From: Candidatus Heimdallarchaeota archaeon
GTDB lineage: Archaea > Asgardarchaeota > Heimdallarchaeia > Heimdallarchaeales > Heimdallarchaeaceae
DNA length: 7,363 bases
Assembly (NCBI GenBank): GCA_030603505.1
Contig: JAUVXQ010000057.1
Span: 1 to 7,363, forward strand
Direction of reading: 5' to 3'
Of the stretch, positions 1 to 5,906 are shown piece after piece (position 1 is the first letter of the stretch; every line of letters starts with the position of its first letter). Under the pieces are notes generated by a model. It saw only the letters and a program-made list of their open reading frames with translations, had not been told where the DNA came from and searched no databases. The position numbers and the translations under genes are program-made.

Positions 1-595
1 ATCTTTGTAACTCTCCTCCTGAAGTAAATGTAGCAATAATTCCTTCCAGAAAACTGGAGTATTTAGGAGAAGGAGATCGAAGCGAAGCTTCACTAAGAGC
101 ATGTACTATATCGTAACCGAATACATGAATGTCTCTAGATATTTTTTTAGCATCTTTAACTATTGCCTCACCAATTTTTTCCCTTGATAGAGAAAGAAAA
201 ATCTTATCCGGTGTTACACCTGCAGATGCCATTGCAGTCATATAACTTGCAGCAGTAGGTAATGCTGCTTCTAGTTTTCTTTTTCTTTCACCTACCAAAT
301 AACTTGGGTAGACCCAAGTGAACACAAACATTGTTACTAAAATCAATATTGGAAGCATTATGACTAAAATCCATGAGAACGTAGTAACAGCGATTTTAAT
401 TGCTATAAGAAAAACAAGTGATACAATTGATAGAATTACAGCCCAAAATAACCTCACGCTTAAGTACATTCTAAGGCTTTGATCAATACCAGCTTTCCTT
501 AAAGTGGTCTTTAATCCTTCAAATTCCGCGAGATAAGGTTCTATAAGTCTACCAATATAAGAGTATGAAATTGATTCAATTATCTTTGAGCTCAT
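1..595 (-). CDS. Type II secretion system F / TadC / ArlJ-family membrane protein (N-terminal part, cut by window edge)
   Basis: Only the first 198 residues are in the window; the frame is open to the left edge. Two strong hydrophobic segments (about residues 48-68 and 73-99) are followed by a conserved-looking cytoplasmic stretch that begins ERKRKLEAALPTAASYMTA (103-121). That stretch continues with AGVTPDKIFLSLS (125-137) and an F..G......GGEL pattern near 182-196, which is the typical shape of the T2SF domain. Family members form the inner-membrane platform on which a secretion ATPase (GspE/TadA/ArlI type) drives assembly of type IV pilus-like filaments, archaella or adhesion pili. The ATG at 595 is preceded by AGAGGA (602-607, reverse strand), a fair Shine-Dalgarno, and a TATA-like element about 60 bases upstream. 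The partner ATPase would be expected outside the window. Whether it serves an archaellum or another pilus cannot be told from this fragment. Confidence 0.8.
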   Translation of the reverse strand, partial: MSSKIIESISYSYIGRLIEPYLAEFEGLKTTLRKAGIDQSLRMYLSVRLFWAVILSIVSLVFLIAIKIAVTTFSWILVIMLPILILVTMFVFTWVYPSYLVGERKRKLEAALPTAASYMTAMASAGVTPDKIFLSLSREKIGEAIVKDAKKISRDIHVFGYDIVHALSEASLRSPSPKYSSFLEGIIATFTSGGELQR

Positions 596-601
596 GAATA
601 T

Positions 602-607
602 TCCTCT
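602..607 (-). promoter_or_regulatory. Ribosome binding site of the T2SF-family gene
   Basis: On the reverse strand AGAGGA lies six bases before the ATG at 595. It complements the archaeal 16S rRNA tail (ACCUCCU) and supports this start for a leadered transcript. Confidence 0.5.
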
Positions 608-651
608 TGAATAAACTATGTAACTTTCTACAAAACATATTAAGATTAATA

Positions 652-669
652 CTATATAATACTTTTCTC
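652..669 (-). promoter_or_regulatory. Archaeal promoter (BRE/TATA) of the T2SF-family gene
   Basis: On the reverse strand the order is a purine-rich, BRE-like GAGAAAAGT followed by ATTATATAG. Transcription would start about 25 bases downstream (near 631), giving a leader of roughly 35 bases that contains the Shine-Dalgarno. This is inferred from archaeal promoter consensus only. Confidence 0.5.
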
Positions 670-719
670 GTTAAGGCTATTCACCGATAAAACCAATTAG
701 CGTTGAATCTATCAATCTA

Positions 720-728
720 TTTATATAA
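720..728 (+). promoter_or_regulatory. TATA box of the gelsolin-like gene
   Basis: TTTATATAA is a near-perfect archaeal TATA box. Its centre is 26 bases before the ATG at 750, so the mRNA is expected to begin at that ATG. An in-frame ATG at 735 would lie upstream of the predicted transcription start, which argues against it as the initiator. Confidence 0.6.
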
Positions 729-749
729 GATATTATGGTTTGTACTTTG

Positions 750-1430
750 ATGATTTTATTTATAATTATACCTTCAGGTGAACTAGAAGAGACTACAAAT
801 AAGGAGATAGCCATAGATCCAAATAATGTTCTGTTAGTGATTTCACACGTACAGAAGAGAATTTTTACTTGGATGGGAGCTAAAGCCAAACCTCAGTCAA
901 AATTCGCATATGCTAGAGAAACCTCAAGAGTAAGGATGGAAATCGGTTATCGTATTACAAGTTTAGATGATTCTGAAACTACACCTGATTTTCTTGATGC
1001 AATTGATGAAGCATGTAAAATTACTTCATCTCAACAAAAGTATACTAAACCCCCCTCAACAGTAACTAAAGGCGAAAAAGAAAAAAATGCACAACTTAAA
1101 GAAGAAAAAGCTACTCAAGAACTTACTAAAAAGAAACAAGTTAAGGAAACGAGTTCTAAGAAGCCATCTCTTGTTCAAAAAAGGAAAACATTAATCGATA
1201 TTAAACAAACCTTAATATCCTTATCAACATTGCCAGCTGTTCAAGGTTCTACACGAGACTATATCATTTTTAAGAATAAGTTGTATATTGCTCCAGACGG
1301 CGCAACAGAGGTTGACAGTGATTCTGTAGTCAGTCTTGCTGATGGATCGTTTATTGCAGATGAATATACTCCACGTTTATATTTAGAAAAAGGAGAAATT
1401 ATTGCAATAGAACTATGGACAAAAAGTTAG
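750..1430 (+). CDS. Gelsolin-like domain protein with C-terminal beta-rich extension
   Basis: Encodes 226 residues from ATG 750; an in-frame ATG at 735 would add five residues but precedes the likely transcription start. Residues about 20-87 look like a single gelsolin/severin/villin-type domain. A strand with DPNNVLLV is followed by the hallmark RIFTWMGAKA pattern (compare I-F-x-W-x-G-x-x-A), an amphipathic helix with alternating K/A/R, a strand, and a terminal TPDFLDAI helix. Residues about 103-147 are a Lys/Glu-rich low-complexity linker. The last ~70 residues look like a compact beta domain (YIIFKNKLYI, GSFIADEYTPRLYLEKG). Gelsolin-fold proteins bind actin, and Asgard archaea are known to encode gelsolin-like actin regulators, so a role in actin dynamics is a reasonable inference. 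The Sec23/24-type gelsolin subfamily is an alternative. The hydrophobic first residues are read as a beta strand rather than a signal peptide. The gene converges on a Rab-like GTPase gene. Confidence 0.6.
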   Translation: MILFIIIPSGELEETTNKEIAIDPNNVLLVISHVQKRIFTWMGAKAKPQSKFAYARETSRVRMEIGYRITSLDDSETTPDFLDAIDEACKITSSQQKYTKPPSTVTKGEKEKNAQLKEEKATQELTKKKQVKETSSKKPSLVQKRKTLIDIKQTLISLSTLPAVQGSTRDYIIFKNKLYIAPDGATEVDSDSVVSLADGSFIADEYTPRLYLEKGEIIAIELWTKS

Positions 1431-1966
1431 ATACTGTTTAACATTTTTCTAGTGACTTCTTTAGCAATCATTTTGTATATATCATCTACTCCTTCCCCAA
1501 GTTTAGCAGAAGATTCCAAAACAGTATATCCTTTTTCTAACCATTGGTCTTCTGCCTCTTTCTTTATTACTTCTCGCTTTTCATCTAAATCTGTTTTATT
1601 ACCAACTATGATAAAAGGTATATCTTTACATTTTTCACTAATCTCATCGATCCAATTTTGTATATGTTCAAAAGATTCTCTTCTAGTTATATCATAAACG
1701 ATTATTGCTCCATGAGCTCCTGTATAATACCTTTTTCTTAGACTAACAAGCTTAGATTGTCCTACAGTATCAAAAACAACTACTTTGATTTTTGAATCTT
1801 CTCCTACAGATACAACTTTACTGTAAAAATCAACACCTAGGGTTGGCAAATAGCTGGATTCAAAACGATTTTGAGTATATCGAATAGCTAAACTTGTTTT
1901 ACCTACCCCATAATCACCAGCATTGATTACTTTGATGATATAAGTAACATTACTAGAAAGATTCAT
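1427..1966 (-). CDS. Rab/Ras-like small GTPase
   Basis: A 179-residue single-domain GTPase with all five G motifs: P-loop GDYGVGKTS (17-25), switch I Thr42 in PTLGVDF, DTVGQ (66-70, with the Ras Gln61 equivalent at Gln70), NKTD (123-126) and ESSAK (151-155). The stretches LGVDF, RYYTGA and VYDIT are Rab-like. Differences from standard Rabs are Val instead of Ala in the DxxGQ motif, and SKL instead of ERF immediately after it, which alters switch II. The protein ends in MLNSI without cysteines, so it cannot be prenylated in the Rab manner. Length matches a bare G domain. Eukaryote-like small GTPases are abundant in Asgard genomes and are the main taxonomic clue here; regulators and effectors cannot be told from the sequence. 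The stop codon overlaps that of the convergent gelsolin-like gene. A TATA box about 27 bases upstream indicates a leaderless or nearly leaderless mRNA. Confidence 0.93.
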   Translation of the reverse strand: MNLSSNVTYIIKVINAGDYGVGKTSLAIRYTQNRFESSYLPTLGVDFYSKVVSVGEDSKIKVVVFDTVGQSKLVSLRKRYYTGAHGAIIVYDITRRESFEHIQNWIDEISEKCKDIPFIIVGNKTDLDEKREVIKKEAEDQWLEKGYTVLESSAKLGEGVDDIYKMIAKEVTRKMLNSI

Positions 1967-1988
1967 TAGTATGTTAATAGAGATAAGA

Positions 1989-1998
1989 GTATATTTAA
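1989..1998 (-). promoter_or_regulatory. TATA box of the small GTPase gene
   Basis: The reverse strand reads TTAAATATAC. Its centre is about 27 bases before the ATG at 1966, which predicts transcription starting within a few bases of the start codon. No Shine-Dalgarno is seen, in line with leaderless expression. Confidence 0.5.
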
Positions 1999-2026
1999 CA
2001 CTTTGTTTTGTGATAATGATGCTCTA

Positions 2027-2042
2027 TTTATAATTTATAAAT
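2027..2042 (+). promoter_or_regulatory. Candidate TATA region of the glycosyltransferase gene
   Basis: TTTATAATTTATAAAT contains two overlapping TATA-like elements. Either would start transcription near 2056-2064 and leave a leader of 30-40 bases, but no convincing Shine-Dalgarno is present. A weaker AAAAATAAG near 2066-2074 could instead give a leaderless start at 2095. The choice is unresolved. Confidence 0.35.
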
Positions 2043-2094
2043 CACCAATAGTTAATTGGAAAAGTAAAAATAAGAGAACTTGTAAAACAGATTG

Positions 2095-2808
2095 ATGAGC
2101 GAGAATCAACGAAATTTCTCTGATTTAACAATTATAATCCCAACATTGAATGAAGAGCAGACGATAGGATTATTACTAGAAAAACTTGAAAAAGACGTCC
2201 CACAATCAACGGTTATCGTATCTGACGACGGATCCAAAGACAAAACAAAAGAAACTGTGGAGAATCATAAAGGATCTATACAAACAAAATTTCTAGATCG
2301 TTCTACAAAAGAAATTCATGGATTAACAATTAGTGTATTGGATGCGATAGAAAGCTGTGACACAGAGTTTTTTGTAGTAATGGATGGGGATTTACAACAT
2401 CCTTCTGAAGTTGTACCTAAATTTCACAAAGTTTTAAGGGAAGGTTATGATTTAGCAGCAGGAAAGAGAATCGAAGTTATTGGAAAATGGCCTCTCCACA
2501 GGAAGATTATGTCTTATGGAGCAATCATGCTAGGGCGCTTTTCACTCATCTTAAGAGGGAGAAATAGAGTAAAGGATGTTATGAGTGGCCTATATGCATC
2601 TAGAACTGAAATATGGAAAAAAGTAATTAAAGAAAAGAAAGGAAGGTTCGCTTTAGAAGGATATAAGGTACTCTTTGATTTCCTACGAATATACAAAACA
2701 AAACTAAAAATCACGCATGTGGATTACGTCTTTGGGACTAGAGATTATGGAGAATCAAAAATAAGTAAAAAAGTTCTCTGGGTATACTTCAAATCCCTTT
2801 TCAAATAG
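2095..2808 (+). CDS. Family 2 glycosyltransferase, dolichol-phosphate mannosyltransferase (Dpm1)-like
   Basis: A 237-residue soluble GT-A glycosyltransferase. It opens with IIIPTLNE (13-20), followed by SDDGSKD (43-49; usually VDDGS), the metal/nucleotide-binding DGDLQHP (97-103), and the late RDYGESKI (216-223) typical of polyprenyl-phosphate sugar synthases. These enzymes transfer mannose or glucose from a nucleotide sugar to dolichyl phosphate on the cytosolic membrane face, feeding N-glycosylation or glycolipid synthesis. No membrane helices are predicted, so this is the short Dpm1-like form without the C-terminal TM pair or GtrA domain. The exact sugar and acceptor cannot be assigned. 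An in-frame TTG directly precedes the ATG and an in-frame stop lies at 2083, so the start is confined to 2092-2095; ATG is preferred. The 3' end overlaps the convergent TrpF-like gene by eight bases. Confidence 0.85.
   Translation: MSENQRNFSDLTIIIPTLNEEQTIGLLLEKLEKDVPQSTVIVSDDGSKDKTKETVENHKGSIQTKFLDRSTKEIHGLTISVLDAIESCDTEFFVVMDGDLQHPSEVVPKFHKVLREGYDLAAGKRIEVIGKWPLHRKIMSYGAIMLGRFSLILRGRNRVKDVMSGLYASRTEIWKKVIKEKKGRFALEGYKVLFDFLRIYKTKLKITHVDYVFGTRDYGESKISKKVLWVYFKSLFK
2760..2773 (-). terminator. Candidate poly-T terminator of the TrpF-like gene
   Basis: Reading the reverse strand beyond the stop at 2801, runs of T6 and T5 occur within about 30-40 bases, inside the 3' end of the opposing glycosyltransferase gene. 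Archaeal RNA polymerase terminates at oligo-T tracts, so this is plausible but unproven. Confidence 0.35.
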
Positions 2809-3508
2809 TAGTGACATCCACTCCGGATAGTGATTCTTTAAAATCATACACGGTTTGAAGGAATTCTTGCATCATAGCAGAATCTTTTATTCCAGTAATT
2901 CTTTCAACGCCTGAAGAAACGTCTACAGCATCTGGTAAGAGATCATGAATGATTTTCCCAACGTTGATAGTTTTAAAACCTCCACCTATAACTAGTGGTT
3001 TTGTAATTTTGCTACGAATATCCCGTATTAATTGAGTGATTCTTTTCTTCTTTTTTATATCTCTCCAACTCTCATCCAATGGTAAATTAAGATTAATAAT
3101 TGAAACAAACTGATCAAGAGTTTCAGCAGCTTTTATTGGGTCTGGATCCAAAATATTTGATTTTAGTGTTTGCTTATCTATGAAGATAGAACCAATTATT
3201 GGAATTGTTATTATAGACTGTAGTTCAATTAGGTTATTTATATCATCAAAGAAATCCCCATTAATTTGAACTATTTGGGGATAACATGTATCAATAGTAT
3301 CAAAAATCTCATTTATTGAGGCAGGTTTTATTTCAGCAACGGTTACACAATTTTTAATATTAGCAAAAATTCTTCTAGCATCAAATTTGCTTACATGTCT
3401 TATTTCATCGAAATCTTCTACAATTACACCAATTGCAAAATCTGAAGAAACATCTACTGATACCGCAGCATCAAAATTTGTTATACCAGATATCTTTGCA
3501 ATCCACAT
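2801..3508 (-). CDS. TrpF-like (phosphoribosylanthranilate isomerase fold) protein, catalytic residues replaced
   Basis: A 235-residue (beta/alpha)8-barrel protein with a clear TrpF outline. AKISGITN (4-11) matches the canonical KICGITN strand, IRHVSKFDARRI (36-47) matches the RY(I/V)SPEDARRI helix start, and VQINGD (80-85) matches VQLHGE. LVIGGGFKTINV (172-183) matches LAGGLxPxNV, and DVSSGVE (196-202) plus GIKD (206-209) is the phosphate-binding region. The general-base Cys of KICGIT is Ser7. The LLD motif carrying the general-acid Asp appears as IIN (138-140), with Asn at the Asp position. The GGTGxxFDW loop is missing. Known TrpF enzymes need both the Cys and the Asp, so ordinary isomerase activity in tryptophan synthesis is doubtful. 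The protein may be a paralogue with another substrate or a non-catalytic binder. No other trp gene is visible nearby. The ATG at 3508 is the only sensible start and sits just before the barrel's first strand. Confidence 0.75.
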   Translation of the reverse strand: MWIAKISGITNFDAAVSVDVSSDFAIGVIVEDFDEIRHVSKFDARRIFANIKNCVTVAEIKPASINEIFDTIDTCYPQIVQINGDFFDDINNLIELQSIITIPIIGSIFIDKQTLKSNILDPDPIKAAETLDQFVSIINLNLPLDESWRDIKKKKRITQLIRDIRSKITKPLVIGGGFKTINVGKIIHDLLPDAVDVSSGVERITGIKDSAMMQEFLQTVYDFKESLSGVDVTTI

Positions 3509-3717
3509 TGTGGGTTCCTTACAAGACTATTCGCTCCACCTTTTTTAATTCTTTTCTAGACTTAACATTTTGGTTACAAATTATTCATCTTTGAATTAAA
3601 TAGTTTGTTAAAATCAAGCTGAATAACATCCAGAGTTTATCTGAAAATGTTCACATATGTTCTTTGGATATTACAAAAACACTTATTCAAATTATCAAAA
3701 TGTACATGGTTATAAAT
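3509..3717. promoter_or_regulatory. Divergent promoter region between the TrpF-like and Cys-rich genes
   Basis: This gap of about 200 bases carries AT-rich candidates in both directions: GAATTAAAAAA on the reverse strand (about 3542-3552), and TTGAATTAAATAG (3591-3603) and TTATAAAT (3710-3717) on the forward strand. None has clean spacing to a start codon. The palindrome ATGTACAT lies just upstream of the chosen start at 3718. No RNA gene is recognised. Confidence 0.3.
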
Positions 3718-4062
3718 ATGGTAACAAAAGAATCCTATTTGGACTTTAAACTTGAGAAAGCAATAGCGAGGATAAGTACAAGTAGATCTTACAATGATTC
3801 ACCTGTCTATCTAGAAATTTGTAATTGTACATCAAAGGGTGGATGTTTAATCTATGATACTAGAAAGCAATCATATCATGCAAAAGGATCATGTAATCGC
3901 GGTCTTTTGTGTGCGATGTTACAAGAAGATAAACATCATATTAGAATTAAAAGAACAAACCTTCTTAAATTACAAACTTTTGAAAACCTAAAGAATTTAA
4001 CCAATAATGATTCACATGAAGATGACTCTTATAGAAGTTCAACGATCAAGATAGGCGCGTAA
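3718..4062 (+). CDS. Small Cys/His-rich protein of unknown function
   Basis: I do not recognise a family. From ATG 3718 the product has 114 residues. In-frame starts also exist at TTG 3664, ATG 3700 and ATG 3706, and the true start is not settled because no Shine-Dalgarno or well-spaced TATA box supports any of them. The centre holds five cysteines and a histidine in a compact pattern, C-x-C-x5-C-x10-H-x4-C-x5-C (Cys35, 37, 43, 59, 65; His54). A second pair of histidines is at 73-74. This arrangement could bind zinc or another metal. The N-terminal 30 residues are helical and charged; the C-terminal 25 are polar and probably disordered (NNDSHEDDSYRSS). No signal peptide or membrane segment is seen. 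It is followed by a T6 tract and then the promoter of the glutamyl-tRNA synthetase gene, so it is probably a single-gene transcript. Confidence 0.6.
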   Translation: MVTKESYLDFKLEKAIARISTSRSYNDSPVYLEICNCTSKGGCLIYDTRKQSYHAKGSCNRGLLCAMLQEDKHHIRIKRTNLLKLQTFENLKNLTNNDSHEDDSYRSSTIKIGA

Positions 4063-4081
4063 TTAAGAAATTAAACACATC

Positions 4082-4087
4082 TTTTTT
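4082..4087 (+). terminator. Oligo-T terminator after the Cys-rich gene
   Basis: A run of six T begins about 20 bases after the stop codon at 4062, before the next promoter. It fits archaeal intrinsic termination; no stable hairpin precedes it. Confidence 0.4.
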
Positions 4088-4105
4088 GTACATTCAAGTA
4101 CATTC
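4088..4105 (+). repeat. Direct repeat GTACATTC x2
   Basis: Two copies of GTACATTC (4088-4095 and 4098-4105) are spaced ten bases start to start, about one helical turn. They lie some 40-60 bases upstream of the gltX TATA box. The same GTACATT core forms an inverted repeat upstream of the dUTPase promoter. A regulator-binding role is speculative. Confidence 0.35.
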
Positions 4106-4145
4106 TAATTTTACATTGAGAGGAAATCTAGTTAACAATTACCCA

Positions 4146-4156
4146 AATATTTAAAC
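4146..4156 (+). promoter_or_regulatory. TATA box of the gltX operon
   Basis: AATATTTAAAC is centred about 28-29 bases before the ATG at 4180, which predicts an mRNA beginning within a few bases of the start codon. No Shine-Dalgarno precedes the ATG (the preceding bases are T/C-rich), in keeping with leaderless translation. Confidence 0.5.
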
Positions 4157-4179
4157 AATGGTTTCAAGCTTTTTCTCTT

Positions 4180-5901
4180 ATGAGCTATGATTCTGAAGAA
4201 GTTATTTTTAAAGAAACGATACTTAACGCTTATAAATACAAAAAAGCTAATACCAAAATTGTCACACAAAAAATCTTCGCATATTATCCAGAGCTTCGAA
4301 AAGAAGCAAAAAGTCTTCTTCCAAAGATTCAAGAAAAAGTAGAGGAAATTAACTCATACTCTTGGGAAAAAATCGAAGAAATAGTAACAAATAACTATTT
4401 AGAAGATATTGAAATTGAAGAAAAAAAGCGAGATTATCTCCCTGAAATGAAAGATGCTGTCAAGGGAGAGGTGAAAGTTCGTTACCCTCCTGAACCCTCT
4501 AAAGCACCTCATATAGGACAGATGTTATCTTTTTGTATTAATCACTTAGTCGCTGAAAGATATGAAGGTAAAAGAGTGCTAAGGTTTGATGATACTAATC
4601 CTGACACTGTGAAAAGCGAATTTTATGAACAATTCAGAGATGCTATATCATGGCTTGGTTTACCAATTGATGAAGAAATTATTGCATCTAATCATATGAA
4701 TACATATTACACTAAAGCGAGAGAAATGCTGGAAAGTGAGCAAGCTTATGTTTGTAAATGCGACAGGGAAACAATGACAAAACTTAGATCGGAACAAAAA
4801 CGCTGCTCTTGTCATATAAATCATTCAACCGAAAAAAATATAGAGTTATATGAGGAAATTCTTGAAAATAATTTTTCCCCAGGAGAGGTTGTAATAAGAT
4901 TAAAAGGGGATATGGAATCGCAGAATTCTGCTTTGAAAGACCCTGTGTTACTGCGTATATCAGACACGCCTCACTGTTTACAAGGAGACAAATATATTCT
5001 TTGGCCAATGTATGATTTCGAGTCACCAATAATGGAACATATAACAAAAGTAACACATATTTTTAGAAGTATAGAATTTGGTAAAATGCGAGAAGAGTTA
5101 CAACAAACCATAGCAAAAAGACTAGGGTTAAATATTCCAAAAATCTATGAATATAGTCGTTTCAATATTATTGGTGCTCCTACAAAGGGAAGAGTGATAC
5201 GCGAGTTAGTGGAAAAAGGAATAGTTTCTGGATGGGATGATATAAGACTGGTAACCTACCAAGCACTGAAGAAAAGAGGAATACAACCACAAACAATAAC
5301 AGAGATTATAAAAAAAGTAGGTACAACAAAATCTACAACAACAATAGATTGGACGCTAATTAATGCAATAAACAGGAAGATAATTGAACCCACAACCAAG
5401 CATTTCTTCTTTGTTCGTAATCCAATCAAGATAGATATTATTAACCCAGAAAAAATAACTAAACAAATATCAGTTCATCCTTACAATAGTTCACTAGGAA
5501 CAAGAGAAATAAACATTTACAGCAGATTATATTTGGATGGAGATGATAGTCAACTCATCCAACCAGGAAAGATATTAAGAATGAAAGATCTTTACAATAT
5601 TAAAATAATAGAACAAAAAGGACCTGGAGAATTTGAAGCTGAAGTATTAGGATATGAAATGCTTAATGATGTTCAGAAAATTCAATGGGTGTCTGAACCT
5701 GTTAATGTGTATGTAAAAAAAGCTGATATGTTATATTTAAATAATGGAATAAACAAAGATAGCTTGAAATTTATCCAAGGATATGGAGAAAAACATTTAA
5801 TGGAACTAGAAGTAGGTTCAATAGTTCAATTGGAACGTTTTGGATATGTAATAATAACAGATAAGAATTATAAAATAAGCATGAACTACATTCATGGGTG
5901 A
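4180..5901 (+). CDS. gltX: Glutamyl-tRNA synthetase, archaeal/eukaryotic type
   Basis: The 573 residues match the usual ~550-570 of archaeal GluRS. The enzyme charges tRNA-Glu and, in archaea without GlnRS, the archaeal non-discriminating form also mischarges tRNA-Gln for the GatDE amidotransferase. The order is the archaeal N-terminal helical domain (1-~95, with YYPELRKEA), then a class I catalytic core with VRYPPEPSKAPHIGQ (100-114) and FDDTNP (136-141). Next are a CKC...CSC cysteine set (192, 194, 209, 211) that probably binds zinc, DPVLLR (254-259), THIFRSIE (292-299) and GWDDIRL (351-357). The C-terminal beta-barrel anticodon domain includes IDWTLINAINRKIIEP (389-404) and a late IQWVSEP. 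The two class I signatures are degenerate: HIGH reads HIGQ, and the KMSKS loop reads APTKG (333-337), keeping only its second Lys. Everything else looks intact, so an active enzyme is likely. It is the first gene of an operon with the RING-like gene starting five bases later. Confidence 0.9.
   Translation: MSYDSEEVIFKETILNAYKYKKANTKIVTQKIFAYYPELRKEAKSLLPKIQEKVEEINSYSWEKIEEIVTNNYLEDIEIEEKKRDYLPEMKDAVKGEVKVRYPPEPSKAPHIGQMLSFCINHLVAERYEGKRVLRFDDTNPDTVKSEFYEQFRDAISWLGLPIDEEIIASNHMNTYYTKAREMLESEQAYVCKCDRETMTKLRSEQKRCSCHINHSTEKNIELYEEILENNFSPGEVVIRLKGDMESQNSALKDPVLLRISDTPHCLQGDKYILWPMYDFESPIMEHITKVTHIFRSIEFGKMREELQQTIAKRLGLNIPKIYEYSRFNIIGAPTKGRVIRELVEKGIVSGWDDIRLVTYQALKKRGIQPQTITEIIKKVGTTKSTTTIDWTLINAINRKIIEPTTKHFFFVRNPIKIDIINPEKITKQISVHPYNSSLGTREINIYSRLYLDGDDSQLIQPGKILRMKDLYNIKIIEQKGPGEFEAEVLGYEMLNDVQKIQWVSEPVNVYVKKADMLYLNNGINKDSLKFIQGYGEKHLMELEVGSIVQLERFGYVIITDKNYKISMNYIHG
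5897..5901 (+). promoter_or_regulatory. Shine-Dalgarno of the solenoid-RING gene
   Basis: GGTGA overlaps the gltX stop codon and lies five bases before ATG 5907. It matches the archaeal anti-SD, so ATG 5907 is favoured over the in-frame GTG at 5898, which falls inside the SD itself. It implies translation from a shared mRNA. Confidence 0.55.
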
Positions 5902-5906
5902 ACAAT

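Noticed and set aside
735..790. Hydrophobic N-terminus of the gelsolin-like protein as a signal peptide or membrane anchor
   Set aside because: It is short, lacks a positive N-region, fits the first beta strand of the gelsolin fold, and its first five residues are probably not translated given the TATA position.
677..889. Minus-strand open frame of 70 codons
   Set aside because: Lies antisense to the gelsolin-like gene and its promoter; the translation has no recognisable domain and no promoter or RBS was seen.
1452..1697. Plus-strand open frame opposite the GTPase
   Set aside because: Ser-rich shadow translation of the well-supported GTPase gene on the other strand.
2514..2714. Minus-strand open frame inside the glycosyltransferase gene
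   Set aside because: Antisense to a gene with clear family motifs; no independent signal.
4132..5056. Minus-strand open frames at 4132-4332 and 4784-5056
   Set aside because: Both are antisense to gltX, whose protein is conserved throughout these stretches.
4180..5901. Glutaminyl-tRNA synthetase instead of glutamyl
   Set aside because: GluRS and GlnRS share this fold, but the archaeal N-terminal domain, length and the absence of known GlnRS in archaea favour GluRS.
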